64,000 nucleotides of DNA from Elusimicrobiales bacterium (GTDB taxonomy: Bacteria > Elusimicrobiota > Elusimicrobia > Elusimicrobiales > Elusimicrobiaceae), in contig JBAZJT010000008.1 in the NCBI GenBank assembly GCA_041651175.1, positions 1 to 64,000 of the forward strand, read 5' to 3'. How positions within the stretch are numbered: position 1 is the stretch's first letter; each line of letters opens with the position of its first letter. The translations under genes were made by a program, and so were the position numbers. Under the pieces are notes generated by a model. It had not been told where the DNA came from and searched no databases. It saw only the letters and a program-made list of their open reading frames with translations. Positions 41,606 through 50,352 of the stretch are shown one piece after another.

Positions 41606-43276
41606 GTGAAAGACGCCACACAACCGTCCGGCGCGGGACTGCCTTCCGGCAATTGCGGAAAAGGGGCCTGCGCCGTTTTTTTTCTGGCTGCGGCGGCTTA
41701 TTTCATCATCGCGCTGTGGAAGCTGCGCTTTCCGGGACTGTATTACGACGAAATCCCGTTTGCCAACATAGCGCTGGGCTGCCCGTCGGGCGATTTGTCG
41801 GTGCACCGGCGCTGGGGCGGCATTCCCGTAATGATAGTTCCGTATTACAGCGCGCTCAAAGGCTGGCTGTATTATCCGGTATTCAAGGCTTTTGGCGTTT
41901 CGGCCTGGACAGTGCGCCTGCCTGCGGTTTTATTCGGCGCGGGCGCCATCGCGCTGACTTGCCTTTATGTCCGGAGGTTTTTCGGCGGCGCGGCGGCGCT
42001 TGCCGCGCTTTGCCTGATTGCCGTTGACCCTTCCTTTGTTTTCAGCACGCGGCTTGACTGGGCGCCCTCGTCGCTGATGATGCTGTTCAAGGCCGCCTTT
42101 CTGCTGGGACTGGCTGAATGGATAATGCGCAAACGCGCGGCGGGACTGTGGCTGGCCGGCGCGGCGGCGGCTGCCGGGACTTTTGACAAGCTCAATTTCA
42201 TCTGGATTGCGCTGGCCGGGGCGGGCGCGCTGGCAATCGTCTATCACAAGCGGCTGGGCGAGGGGCTGCAGCGCAGCCGCGCCGCCTCAATCGCGCTTTG
42301 CGTTCTGCCGGTTCCCTGCGCGCTGCTGGGCGGCTATTATGTAAGCCTCATTCACGGCAGATGGGTGGCGGCGCGGCATTTTCCGCAGCGGCTGGAAGAC
42401 ATCGCGCGGGTCGCGCTTTCCACCGCCGGCGGCTGCGGCCCGCGCGAGTTCATTTTCGGCTGCGGGCTGCGGCAATGCACGGAATATCTTCTGCTGCTGG
42501 CGGCGGCATTCGCCGCGGCGTTTGCCGCGCGCGCAGTCTGCAAACGGGCGCTTGCCTCGGCGCGAGAACTGGGGTTCATGGCGCTTTTCTCCGTCCTGCT
42601 GCTGGCGCAGATATTCATAACCGCCAATGCCGGCGGGACTCAGCATCTGGTGTTGCTGACGCCGACGGGGCTTGTGATTCTGGCCGCGCTGCTGGCCCCC
42701 GCTTTTGAAGACTCGGACATATCCGTAGCCCGCCGGCGCGCGGCGCGCATCCTGGCGTCCTGCGCGCTGGGGCTTGCGCTTTTCGGCGCGCTGCGCGTTG
42801 ACGCGGCATATATGCGGGATATGGACTCCCCCCCGCAAAACGTCAACTGGGACACCGCCTCCCGCGAACTTGCCGATTATGCCGCCTCCCATCCGGGCAA
42901 ACGATACGCGGCGGTTGACTGGGGACTGTCAGCTCCGCTGGTGGCGCACAGCCAGGGCAAAGCCGTCTGCCGCGACCTGTGGCAGAACTTCATGGGCTAC
43001 GCCTATTCGCCGGACCCGCAATGGCTGAAGCGGTTTGGGGACGAGTTCATGCGGCAAGACGTCGTGTTCCTGATGCACGCTGCGGGCGCGCATGTTCCGC
43101 CCGCAAGGCGGGAGACGAGGGATAACTTTTTCGCCGCCGCGAAACTGCGCGGCTGGCGGCTGGAGAAACTGGCCGGCATACAATCCTCCGCCGGAAAACC
43201 CTTTATTGAGCTTTACGGCGCGGGTTTGATACAATCAGGGAGCGCGGCAGCACAGCGCGGGGTGGTCCGGAAATGA
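41606..43276 (+). CDS. GT39/ArnT-like membrane glycosyltransferase
   Basis: A 556-aa protein with about twelve membrane helices. The first outer loop has FPGLYYDEIPFANIAL, with the acidic DE pair, and after the second helix VRLPAVLFGAGAI, the RLP motif of the GT39/PMT group. It should move a sugar from a polyprenyl-phosphate donor outside the membrane. The GTG start has no ribosome site but a -10 lies just before it. The stop overlaps the receiver gene ATG. Confidence 0.75.
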   Translation: MKDATQPSGAGLPSGNCGKGACAVFFLAAAAYFIIALWKLRFPGLYYDEIPFANIALGCPSGDLSVHRRWGGIPVMIVPYYSALKGWLYYPVFKAFGVSAWTVRLPAVLFGAGAIALTCLYVRRFFGGAAALAALCLIAVDPSFVFSTRLDWAPSSLMMLFKAAFLLGLAEWIMRKRAAGLWLAGAAAAAGTFDKLNFIWIALAGAGALAIVYHKRLGEGLQRSRAASIALCVLPVPCALLGGYYVSLIHGRWVAARHFPQRLEDIARVALSTAGGCGPREFIFGCGLRQCTEYLLLLAAAFAAAFAARAVCKRALASARELGFMALFSVLLLAQIFITANAGGTQHLVLLTPTGLVILAALLAPAFEDSDISVARRRAARILASCALGLALFGALRVDAAYMRDMDSPPQNVNWDTASRELADYAASHPGKRYAAVDWGLSAPLVAHSQGKAVCRDLWQNFMGYAYSPDPQWLKRFGDEFMRQDVVFLMHAAGAHVPPARRETRDNFFAAAKLRGWRLEKLAGIQSSAGKPFIELYGAGLIQSGSAAAQRGVVRK

Positions 43277-43902
43277 AAAAAATACTCGCCATAGACGATG
43301 ACGCGAGCATTCTGTCCCTCTATGCCGACATACTGGGCAGGGCGGGCTACGAGGTGCATTGCGCCGAGGATGGCGTCAACGCGCTTTTTAAATATCAGAG
43401 CATCAAACCCGACCTCGTGCTGCTGGATTATGAAATCCCCGCCGGAGGCGGCCTGGGCGTTTTCAAGCGGCTGCGCGGCGCGCTGGCGCAGACAGTGCCG
43501 GTGCTGTTTGTAACCGGGCATCCGGAATCCGTGCTTGGCATCGCGCTTAAATTCTACAAGGTTGGCTATCTGAAAAAACCGTTCACGCGGGAAGTGCTGG
43601 CGCAGAGAGTCCGGGAAGCGCTGGGGGAAGCCCCGCAAGCCGCGCCGCAGCCGGCGCCGCAACCCGCGCAAGCGCCCTCGCCCCAGCCGCAGCAGCAGCC
43701 GGCGCAGCCGCCTGCGGTTCAACCCGCCCCCAATCCGGTTCCGCAGCAGCAGCCCGCGCCCCCACCGGCCGCGCCGCAGCCTCCGCCGCAACCCGCGCCG
43801 CAACCCGCGCAGCAGCCTATGCGCGCCGCTCCGCCAAACCCGCCCGCGGACGACGATGACGACGATAATCTTCCACCGCTCATCATAAGACCCAGGCAAT
43901 AA
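43273..43902 (+). CDS. Single-domain response regulator with Pro/Gln/Ala tail
   Basis: A 209-aa protein. Residues 1-118 are a complete receiver: acidic DDD at 8-10, phospho-acceptor Asp in LVLLDYEIP, Thr in LFVTGHP and Lys in LKKPF. The other 90 residues are low complexity (PQPAPQPAQAPSPQPQQQPA-like), ending in a run of six Asp and NLPPLIIRPRQ. No output domain is seen. It is coupled by ATGA to the GT39-like gene, suggesting control of glycan assembly or localisation by protein contact. Confidence 0.85.
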   Translation: MKKILAIDDDASILSLYADILGRAGYEVHCAEDGVNALFKYQSIKPDLVLLDYEIPAGGGLGVFKRLRGALAQTVPVLFVTGHPESVLGIALKFYKVGYLKKPFTREVLAQRVREALGEAPQAAPQPAPQPAQAPSPQPQQQPAQPPAVQPAPNPVPQQQPAPPPAAPQPPPQPAPQPAQQPMRAAPPNPPADDDDDDNLPPLIIRPRQ

Positions 43903-43954
43903 CCGCATAAAAAAAGCCGGAGATTTTGCTAACATAAACAAACAAGGAATTTTT

Positions 43955-46264
43955 ATGGCTGACAAAAAACAGAAACCGGCCTCCGCGCCGGCAAAGAAAA
44001 CCTCGGCGGGCGCGGGGTCGCTGGTAATAGTGGAATCCCCCGCCAAGCAGAAGACGATAGGCAAGATACTGGGCGCGGATTTCGCCGTGCGCAGTTCCTT
44101 CGGACACGTGCGCGACCTGCCGGAGCGCGAACTGGGCGTGGACGAGAAAAACGGCTTCGCCCCCACATACAGAACCCTTCCCAAAGCGGAAAAAAACCTG
44201 CCCGACATCAAGCGCTGCGCCGCCGCCGCGCGCGACATCTATCTTGCCACTGACCCCGACCGCGAGGGCGAAGCTATCGCCTGGCATCTGGCCCAGATAC
44301 TGGAGCGCGAGACGGGAAAAATGCGCCGCATCTCTTTTCACGAAATAACGCCTTCCGCAATCAAGCAGGCCATAAACTCTCCCCGCGCCATAGACATCGC
44401 GCTGGTGGAGGCGCAGCAGGCCCGCCGCGTGCTGGACAGGCTGGTGGGCTACAAGCTTTCCCCGCTGCTGTGGCGCAAAATCGGCAAGGGGCTTTCCGCC
44501 GGGAGGGTGCAGTCCGTCGCGGTGCGCCTGGTGGCGGAGCGCGCCGCCGAAATAGCCGCGTTCAAGGAAGAGGCATACTGGAGCCTGCACGCCCTGCTGG
44601 AAAAGCCGGGAGCAAAACCGGAATTTGAAACCCGCCTTGCGCAGTGGCACGGTGCCCCGGTGGAGAAAACCGCCGTCCACAAACTTTTTGCCGAGGATTA
44701 CCGCGTAAAGACCACGGCGTTTGACACGGAGCAGGCGCTGTCCGGCGCGCTGTCCGCGCTTAAAGCCGGCCCGCTGACAGTGCAAAACGTTGAGACCAAA
44801 GAGGTGCGCCAGCGCCCCCGCCCGCCTTTCATAACCAGCACCTTGCAGCAGGACGCATCGGCCAAGCTGGGATTTTCGCCGCAGAGAACCATGATGACGG
44901 CGCAATCCCTATACGAAGGCGTTCCCATGGAAGGCGGCGAAACCGTGGGTCTTATAACATACATGCGCACGGATTCGTTCAATGTGTCGCGGGACATCCA
45001 GGAAGAGACGCGCAAATTCATCGTCCAGGCCTACGGGGACAAATTCCTGCCCCCCCGCCCGCCTCTCTACGCGGGCAAGGTAAAAGGCGCGCAGGAAGCG
45101 CACGAGGCCATACACCCCACCAGCGTTTTCAGAAGGCCGCAGGACATGAAACCCTTTCTCTCGGGCGAGCAGTTCAAGCTCTACGAGCTTATCTGGCTGC
45201 GCTTTGTGGCCAGCCAGCTCTCCGACGCAACTTTTGAGGCGGTCTCCGCCGACATCGCGATAGGCGCTCCCGCCGCGCCGGAAGGCATTCTGCGCGCCAC
45301 GGGCCGCACGGAGAAATTCGCCGGCTATCTGACCGTATACAAGGAAGAGCGCGAAGACGACGGCGAGGAGGAAAACACCCCCCTGCCGCCGCTTCAGCAG
45401 GGCGACGCGCTGAAACTGCTGGACGCGCCCTGCCGCAGGCATCAGACCTCTCCCCCTCCGGCATACAGCGAGGCCAGCCTCATCCGCGCGCTGGAACGGC
45501 ACGGCATAGGCCGCCCGTCCACATACGCGCCCACGATAAAAACCATCGTGGACCGCAAATACGTCGCAAAGAACCTCAAAAGCGGCCGGCTTGCGCCCAC
45601 GGACCTGGGCGCCACCGTTACAGAGCGGCTCAAAGGCTATTTCCCGGAGCTGATGGAGCTTTCCTACACCGCCGACATAGAAACCAAACTAGACGACGTG
45701 GCCGACGGCTCGCGCAAATGGGACGCCGTGGTGAACGATTTCTACAAGCCGTTCGTGTCGGACCTGGCCAAGGCGTATAAAGAGATGGCCGCCCCGCAAC
45801 CCAAGGAAACGGACGAGAAATGCCCGCTCTGCGGCGAGAAAATGCTGCTGCGCGAAAGCAGGTTCGGCAAATACCTTTCCTGCTCGCAATATCCCAAATG
45901 CAAAGGCAAAGCGCGGCTGGACAGCGAGGGCAAAAAAGTCACGCCGGAGGCGACAAACGAGGTCTGCCAGAAATGCGGCAAACCCATGGTTATCCGCACC
46001 GGGCGCAGGGGTAAATTCATGGCCTGCTCCGGGTTCCCCGCCTGCCGCAACACGGTTTCGATAGACGCGCAGGGCAACAAGGTTGCTGGTTATTCGCCGG
46101 TAACAACCAGCCATAAATGCCCAAAATGCTCCAGCGCGATGCTGCTGCGCAAAAGCGCGCGCGGCTATTTTCTGGCCTGCTCGGCCTATCCCAAGTGCCG
46201 CAGCACAGCCATAATAAGCGAAGCCGACGCAAAAGAAATTCTGGAAAAAACCGCCGCAAAATAG
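43955..46264 (+). CDS. topA: DNA topoisomerase I (type IA)
   Basis: A 769-aa enzyme that relaxes negative supercoils. It has a short Lys/Ala head, then the TOPRIM domain (LVIVESPAKQKTI, ATDPDREGEAIAWHL) and the catalytic Tyr in ITYMRTDSFNVS near residue 337. GRPSTYAPTIKTI is typical, and three C-terminal zinc ribbons follow (CPLCGEKM...CSQYPKC, CQKCGKPM...CSGFPAC, CPKCSSAM...CSAYPKC). AAGGA lies about 6 bases before the ATG, and TGCTAACAT at 43927-43935 may be its -10. A terminator follows. Confidence 0.96.
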   Translation: MADKKQKPASAPAKKTSAGAGSLVIVESPAKQKTIGKILGADFAVRSSFGHVRDLPERELGVDEKNGFAPTYRTLPKAEKNLPDIKRCAAAARDIYLATDPDREGEAIAWHLAQILERETGKMRRISFHEITPSAIKQAINSPRAIDIALVEAQQARRVLDRLVGYKLSPLLWRKIGKGLSAGRVQSVAVRLVAERAAEIAAFKEEAYWSLHALLEKPGAKPEFETRLAQWHGAPVEKTAVHKLFAEDYRVKTTAFDTEQALSGALSALKAGPLTVQNVETKEVRQRPRPPFITSTLQQDASAKLGFSPQRTMMTAQSLYEGVPMEGGETVGLITYMRTDSFNVSRDIQEETRKFIVQAYGDKFLPPRPPLYAGKVKGAQEAHEAIHPTSVFRRPQDMKPFLSGEQFKLYELIWLRFVASQLSDATFEAVSADIAIGAPAAPEGILRATGRTEKFAGYLTVYKEEREDDGEEENTPLPPLQQGDALKLLDAPCRRHQTSPPPAYSEASLIRALERHGIGRPSTYAPTIKTIVDRKYVAKNLKSGRLAPTDLGATVTERLKGYFPELMELSYTADIETKLDDVADGSRKWDAVVNDFYKPFVSDLAKAYKEMAAPQPKETDEKCPLCGEKMLLRESRFGKYLSCSQYPKCKGKARLDSEGKKVTPEATNEVCQKCGKPMVIRTGRRGKFMACSGFPACRNTVSIDAQGNKVAGYSPVTTSHKCPKCSSAMLLRKSARGYFLACSAYPKCRSTAIISEADAKEILEKTAAK

Positions 46265-46286
46265 AAACAGCCGCGCCTTCACTCAC

Positions 46287-46334
46287 CCGCCGCGCATAGG
46301 CCTTACGGCCCATGCGTGGCGGTTTTGGTTTTTA
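46287..46334 (+). terminator. Terminator after topA
   Basis: A 16-bp stem with two G-U type pairs (CCGCCGCGCATAGGCC / GGCCCATGCGTGGCGG), a 4-base loop and TTTTGGTTTTT. Confidence 0.85.
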
Positions 46335-46361
46335 GATAATTACCCATTGAAGCGGCTCAGT

Positions 46362-47009
46362 ATGCCGCCATATATAAGGGGAAGGAATACGAACACAAAA
46401 AAAACACTGCTGGCCGCGGCCGCCCTGGCGCTCTGCCTGTCCGCGCGCGCGGCATCCGCGCAGGACCAATCCGCCCGCCGCAACGGCGGAGACATTGACG
46501 GCAACGTCAGAATAAAATCCATGTATACGACATTGGACGCGAAAAAATGCGTGGAGGTGCCGGTGCCGGATGTGCCGTCGGAAGATCAATCAGGCGACTA
46601 CGGCATGCAGCAATGCCCCGGTATCGCCGGTTTCAGCCTGCTGACGCTATACGGCGATATGCGTGAAAGCGTCACCGTCGTGGCGCCCGGCGGCAAGCAG
46701 TATCCGCAGCAATACTGGGAAGTGGTAAGCGCCGCTTTCGGCTCAGTGGACAAACGCGCGGAATGGGTAGGCACGCAGAAAAGGGGCAGCAAAATCTTTG
46801 AACCTTTCGCGCTTATCGTGCGCTACAATGCCAGCGAGAATGCCTCCGACGTCAACAAAACAACAGCTTATCTTGCGGTGTCGAAAATAGACATGGACAG
46901 GGATGAAATCTGCGTCGTGGCCAAAATACGTCCCGGCGCAAACCAGAACGAAAAAGCGCGCGAAGCCGCCTTCAACCTCCGCAACGGACCCTGCATGGCG
47001 TCAAACTGA
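46362..47009 (+). CDS. Exported protein of unknown function
   Basis: A 215-aa protein with a hydrophobic export stretch (KKTLLAAAALALCLSARAASA). The mature part has three Cys and no family I recognise (KKCVEVPVPDVP, GFSLLTLYGDMRESVTVVAP, KIDMDRDEICVVAKIRPG). The start is uncertain. I use the ATG at 46362. A TTG at 46347 lies 7 bases after a GATAAT. The best ribosome site (AGGGGAAGG) precedes an ACG at 46389 where an ATG would give MNTKKTLLAAA. It stands alone between two terminators. Confidence 0.6.
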   Translation: MPPYIRGRNTNTKKTLLAAAALALCLSARAASAQDQSARRNGGDIDGNVRIKSMYTTLDAKKCVEVPVPDVPSEDQSGDYGMQQCPGIAGFSLLTLYGDMRESVTVVAPGGKQYPQQYWEVVSAAFGSVDKRAEWVGTQKRGSKIFEPFALIVRYNASENASDVNKTTAYLAVSKIDMDRDEICVVAKIRPGANQNEKAREAAFNLRNGPCMASN

Positions 47010-47029
47010 CTAAACCCGGCTCATACTCC

Positions 47030-47069
47030 CCTCCGGCGCGTTTCATCCGAGACGTGCCGGAGGCATTTT
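47030..47069 (+). terminator. Probable terminator after the exported protein
   Basis: CCTCCGGC / GCCGGAGG stem extended by CGTTTC / GAGACG, then CATTTT. The T run is short. Confidence 0.55.
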
Positions 47070-47085
47070 AGAATCTGAAAAAAAT

Positions 47086-47094
47086 TGTTAAAAT
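47086..47094 (+). promoter_or_regulatory. Extended -10 promoter of the ABC/Gld gene set
   Basis: TGTTAAAAT, predicting a start near 47101, 30 bases before the ATG at 47131. Confidence 0.45.
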
Positions 47095-47130
47095 GCTTTT
47101 GCGCTGCAGCTTGCGGCGTCTTGAAAAAAC

Positions 47131-48045
47131 ATGATAAAAGCGGAAAAACTTCACCGGCGCTACGGCGCGGCTGTGGCCGTGTCCGAAGCGTCTTTTGAGA
47201 TAGGGCAGGGCGAGGTAGTCGGTTTTCTGGGACCCAACGGAGCCGGAAAAACCACCACCCTGCGCATGCTGGCGGGAATTCTCTCGCCGACATCGGGCAG
47301 AGCCGCAATCGCGGGGATAGACGTGGAGGAAAACCCTTCCGCCACCCGCGCGAAAACCGGCTATCTGCCGGAAAACAACCCTCTTTACGAGGAAATGGAA
47401 GTCAGCGCTTTCCTTGAATGGAGCGGGCAAATGCGCGGCATGTCCGGCGGCGCGCTGGAAAACGCTGTCTCCTCCGCCGTCGCCAGGTGCGCGCTTAAAT
47501 CCGTAATCGGCAAGGATATAGGCGAACTCTCCAAGGGCTACCGGCAGCGGGTGGGGCTGGCCGGCGCGATTTTGCATAATCCGCCGGTGCTGCTGCTGGA
47601 CGAGCCGACCTCCGGCCTGGACCCGAACCAGGCGCTGGAAGTGCGCGGGCTGATAAACGAATTGCGCAGGGAAACGACCATAATGCTCTCCACCCACATA
47701 CTTTCCGAGGCGCAGAGCATGTGTGACCGCGTGATAATAATAGACAAGGGCCGCATAGCCGCCGACGGCAAGGCGGCGGAGCTTGCCGCCGCCTCCGGCG
47801 CGGACACGTTGATTCTGACACTGGAGAAAACCGACCCGCAGCCCGTTTGCGCGGCCATAACCGCGCTGGGCGCCTCCTCCTGCGGACATGAGGAGAAAGC
47901 GGGCGAAGCGGTGTTCTCCATACGCGCCGGAGAGGATTTGCGCGCCCGCGTTTTCGCCGAAGCGGTGAAAAACGGCTGGAAACTGCTGGGGCTGGAGCGC
48001 AAAACCGCCTCGCTGGAAGACGTTTTCAGGAGCCTTACTAAATGA
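47131..48045 (+). CDS. ABC transporter ATP-binding protein, GldA-like
   Basis: A 304-aa ABC ATPase with Walker A GPNGAGKTTT near residue 35, signature LSKGYRQRVG near 135, Walker B VLLLDEPTSGLD and His switch LSTHIL. The C-terminal 90 residues are an accessory domain as in ABC-2 exporters. It shares an ATGA overlap with the permease and is followed by GldG-like and DUF4340 genes. That set is related to the gliding-motility Gld transporter but widespread in non-gliders. Confidence 0.88.
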   Translation: MIKAEKLHRRYGAAVAVSEASFEIGQGEVVGFLGPNGAGKTTTLRMLAGILSPTSGRAAIAGIDVEENPSATRAKTGYLPENNPLYEEMEVSAFLEWSGQMRGMSGGALENAVSSAVARCALKSVIGKDIGELSKGYRQRVGLAGAILHNPPVLLLDEPTSGLDPNQALEVRGLINELRRETTIMLSTHILSEAQSMCDRVIIIDKGRIAADGKAAELAAASGADTLILTLEKTDPQPVCAAITALGASSCGHEEKAGEAVFSIRAGEDLRARVFAEAVKNGWKLLGLERKTASLEDVFRSLTK

Positions 48046-48749
48046 CATTCTGGAACCTCTATAAAAAGGAAACCGGGGCGTATTTCAACTCCCCTGCGGC
48101 CTATGTGGTGATGGCGGCATTCCTGCTTACATCGGGATACCTGTTTGCCGCGCCGCTGTTTCTGGCAAACCAGGCAAGCCTTTCCGGCTTTACCGGGCTT
48201 GCGCCGCTGCTGCTGGCTTTTCTGGCCCCGGCGGTGACAATGCGGCTTTTCTCCGAGGAATTCAAGACGGGGACGGCGGAACTGCTGCTGTCGCTGCCGG
48301 CGGACGAGTGGGAAATAATACTCTCCAAGCTGGCCGCCGCGCTGACGGTGTTCGCGCTTACGCTGGCGCTGACGCTGGTCTACCCCGTAGTCATAATTAT
48401 GCTGGGCGGGCTGGACACGGGCGCGGCGCTGTGCGCCTACATCGGGCTTATGCTGTGCGGGATGACGCTGTGCAGCGCGGGAATGCTTGCCTCCGTGCTG
48501 ACAAAAAGCCAGGTAACCGCCTTCATAGCGGGTTTTATGATGACACTGTTTCTGTATCTTGTCGGGAAATTCAGCGTTTTCATGTCCCCGCCGCTGGCCG
48601 CGCTGGCGGATTTCGCCGGCATAGGCGCGCATCTGGACAACATGTCGCGCGGGGTGGTGGACTCGCGCGATCTGGTTTACTTTTTCAGCCTGTCCGCGTT
48701 TTTCCTGTTCCTGACGCGGCAGAAACTAAAGACGATGAAAATGGACTAA
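48042..48749 (+). CDS. ABC-2 type permease, GldF-like
   Basis: A 235-aa membrane protein with six hydrophobic segments. The start WNLYKKETGAYFNSPAAYVV and LFSEEFKTGTAELLLSLPAD are typical of the ABC-2/GldF family. Works with the ATPase encoded just upstream. Confidence 0.85.
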   Translation: MTFWNLYKKETGAYFNSPAAYVVMAAFLLTSGYLFAAPLFLANQASLSGFTGLAPLLLAFLAPAVTMRLFSEEFKTGTAELLLSLPADEWEIILSKLAAALTVFALTLALTLVYPVVIIMLGGLDTGAALCAYIGLMLCGMTLCSAGMLASVLTKSQVTAFIAGFMMTLFLYLVGKFSVFMSPPLAALADFAGIGAHLDNMSRGVVDSRDLVYFFSLSAFFLFLTRQKLKTMKMD

Positions 48750-48753
48750 AGCT

Positions 48754-50352
48754 ATGGCCTCGCAGAAGAAAAAAACCGCTCTCGTTTATTCCGGCATAGG
48801 CGCGCTGCTTGTGGCGGGGATACTCTCCGGCGCGAATGTCATATCGCATTACGCGCATGTCCGGCTGGATTTTTCGCGCGGGAGGATATTCTCGCTGTCG
48901 GAGGCGACAAAGAAAATCGCCCGCGGCCTGCCGGACCCGGTTACGGTAACGCTCTACAGCTCGCGCGAGCTGCCCCCTTCGGTGGCGGCGCTGCGCAACT
49001 ACACCCGCGACATAATGGCGGAATACCAGTCCGCCTCCGGCGGCAAGGTGCGCGCCCGGTTCGCCGAGGTCGGCGACACGCCGGAAAGCCTGGAGGACGC
49101 CGCCAAAAACGGCATTCTCCCCGTGCGCTTTGATATATACTCGCGCGACAGGTTCGAACAGAGGCAGGGCTGCTTCGGCGCGGTGATTCAGTTCCGCGAC
49201 AAAAAAGAGGTTCTGCCCTATATAACAGAGACGGGCAGCCTTGAATACGAAATCACCTCAAGGCTTAAATCGCTTGCGCACGACGGCAAGCCCGTGCTGG
49301 GTTTTGTAACGGACAAAGGCGCGACGGCGCATTTTTCGCTGGGCCCCGATATCAACGCCCAGCTTAACGCGCGCTACGAGCCGCGCGCAGTGGACATTTC
49401 CAAAGTGGATCCGCAAAAAGGGATAGCCCCGGAGATAAAAACTCTCTTTTTCCTGGGCGGGACAGAGCCGCTGGATGATAAAGAGTTGTTCGCGCTGGAC
49501 CAGTACCTGCTTTCCGGGCGGACGCTGTTTGCCGCCGTTGACGCCGCGCGCGTCAACGCCCGCGCCTTTGCCGCCATGCGCAACGACACCGGCATGGAGA
49601 AATTCCTGGCCGCGCACGGCATAACCATCCTCCCCGAAATGGCCATGGACGAGCAGTGCCAGCCCATACAAATCTCGCGCCGGCAGGGGATGTTCGTGCT
49701 GGCCAATCTGGTGCGCTATCCGCCTTTCATAGTGGCGCGGGAACTGGACAAGTCCAACCCCGCGCTCAAAGACGTGCCGGCCCTGATAATGCCGTTTGCA
49801 AGCCCGGTGGCAATCAGCTCTGCCGCGGCGGCGGGCGCGGCGCGGGCGGAGACGCTGGTCAAAACCTCCCCCCAAAGCTGGCTGGCGACTTATTCCAACG
49901 GCGGCATAAGCCTGGACCCGTTCGGCGATTTCAGCCGCAAGGACGCCGAGAAAGGCCCCTTCGGCCTTGCGGTATTTCTGGAGAAGAAATTCCGGCCCGC
50001 CTTTCCCGCCCCCAAGGGCGTAAAGCAGTATCTGACGCAAGCCTCCGGCACGGGGCGGCTGGCGGTGGCGGGAACCTCGGCCTTCATAACGGGGCAGTAT
50101 AACCTGCCGGATTCAAACGTCATGTTTTTCCTGAACCTGGCCGACTGGCTGCTTCAGGATTCTGACCTTATAGCCATCCGCAGCAAGAATATCAGCTTCA
50201 GGCCGCTGGCGGAGGTTTCGGAAGCCGGCAAACGCGCCGCCCGCTACTGCATAATGCTGCTGCCGCCGCTGGGCGCGGCGCTTATCGGGCTTGCGCTGTG
50301 GAGGCGCCGCCGCATTCTGCGCAGCAGGGCGGCAGGGAAATACGGGCAATGA
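48754..50352 (+). CDS. GldG-like ABC accessory protein
   Basis: A 532-aa protein with one membrane helix at each end (residues about 8-30 and 498-517) and a large outer domain. The opening RGRIFSLSEATKKIARGLPD and DPVTVTLYSSRELPPSV match the GldG/ABC-type auxiliary family. Four bases after the permease and ATGA-coupled to the DUF4340 gene. Confidence 0.85.
   Translation: MASQKKKTALVYSGIGALLVAGILSGANVISHYAHVRLDFSRGRIFSLSEATKKIARGLPDPVTVTLYSSRELPPSVAALRNYTRDIMAEYQSASGGKVRARFAEVGDTPESLEDAAKNGILPVRFDIYSRDRFEQRQGCFGAVIQFRDKKEVLPYITETGSLEYEITSRLKSLAHDGKPVLGFVTDKGATAHFSLGPDINAQLNARYEPRAVDISKVDPQKGIAPEIKTLFFLGGTEPLDDKELFALDQYLLSGRTLFAAVDAARVNARAFAAMRNDTGMEKFLAAHGITILPEMAMDEQCQPIQISRRQGMFVLANLVRYPPFIVARELDKSNPALKDVPALIMPFASPVAISSAAAAGAARAETLVKTSPQSWLATYSNGGISLDPFGDFSRKDAEKGPFGLAVFLEKKFRPAFPAPKGVKQYLTQASGTGRLAVAGTSAFITGQYNLPDSNVMFFLNLADWLLQDSDLIAIRSKNISFRPLAEVSEAGKRAARYCIMLLPPLGAALIGLALWRRRRILRSRAAGKYGQ

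Noticed and set aside
43651..43830. Repetitive CAG/GCC-rich stretch as a CRISPR or DNA repeat
   Set aside because: It is coding low complexity (Pro/Gln/Ala tail of the receiver) without regular spacers.
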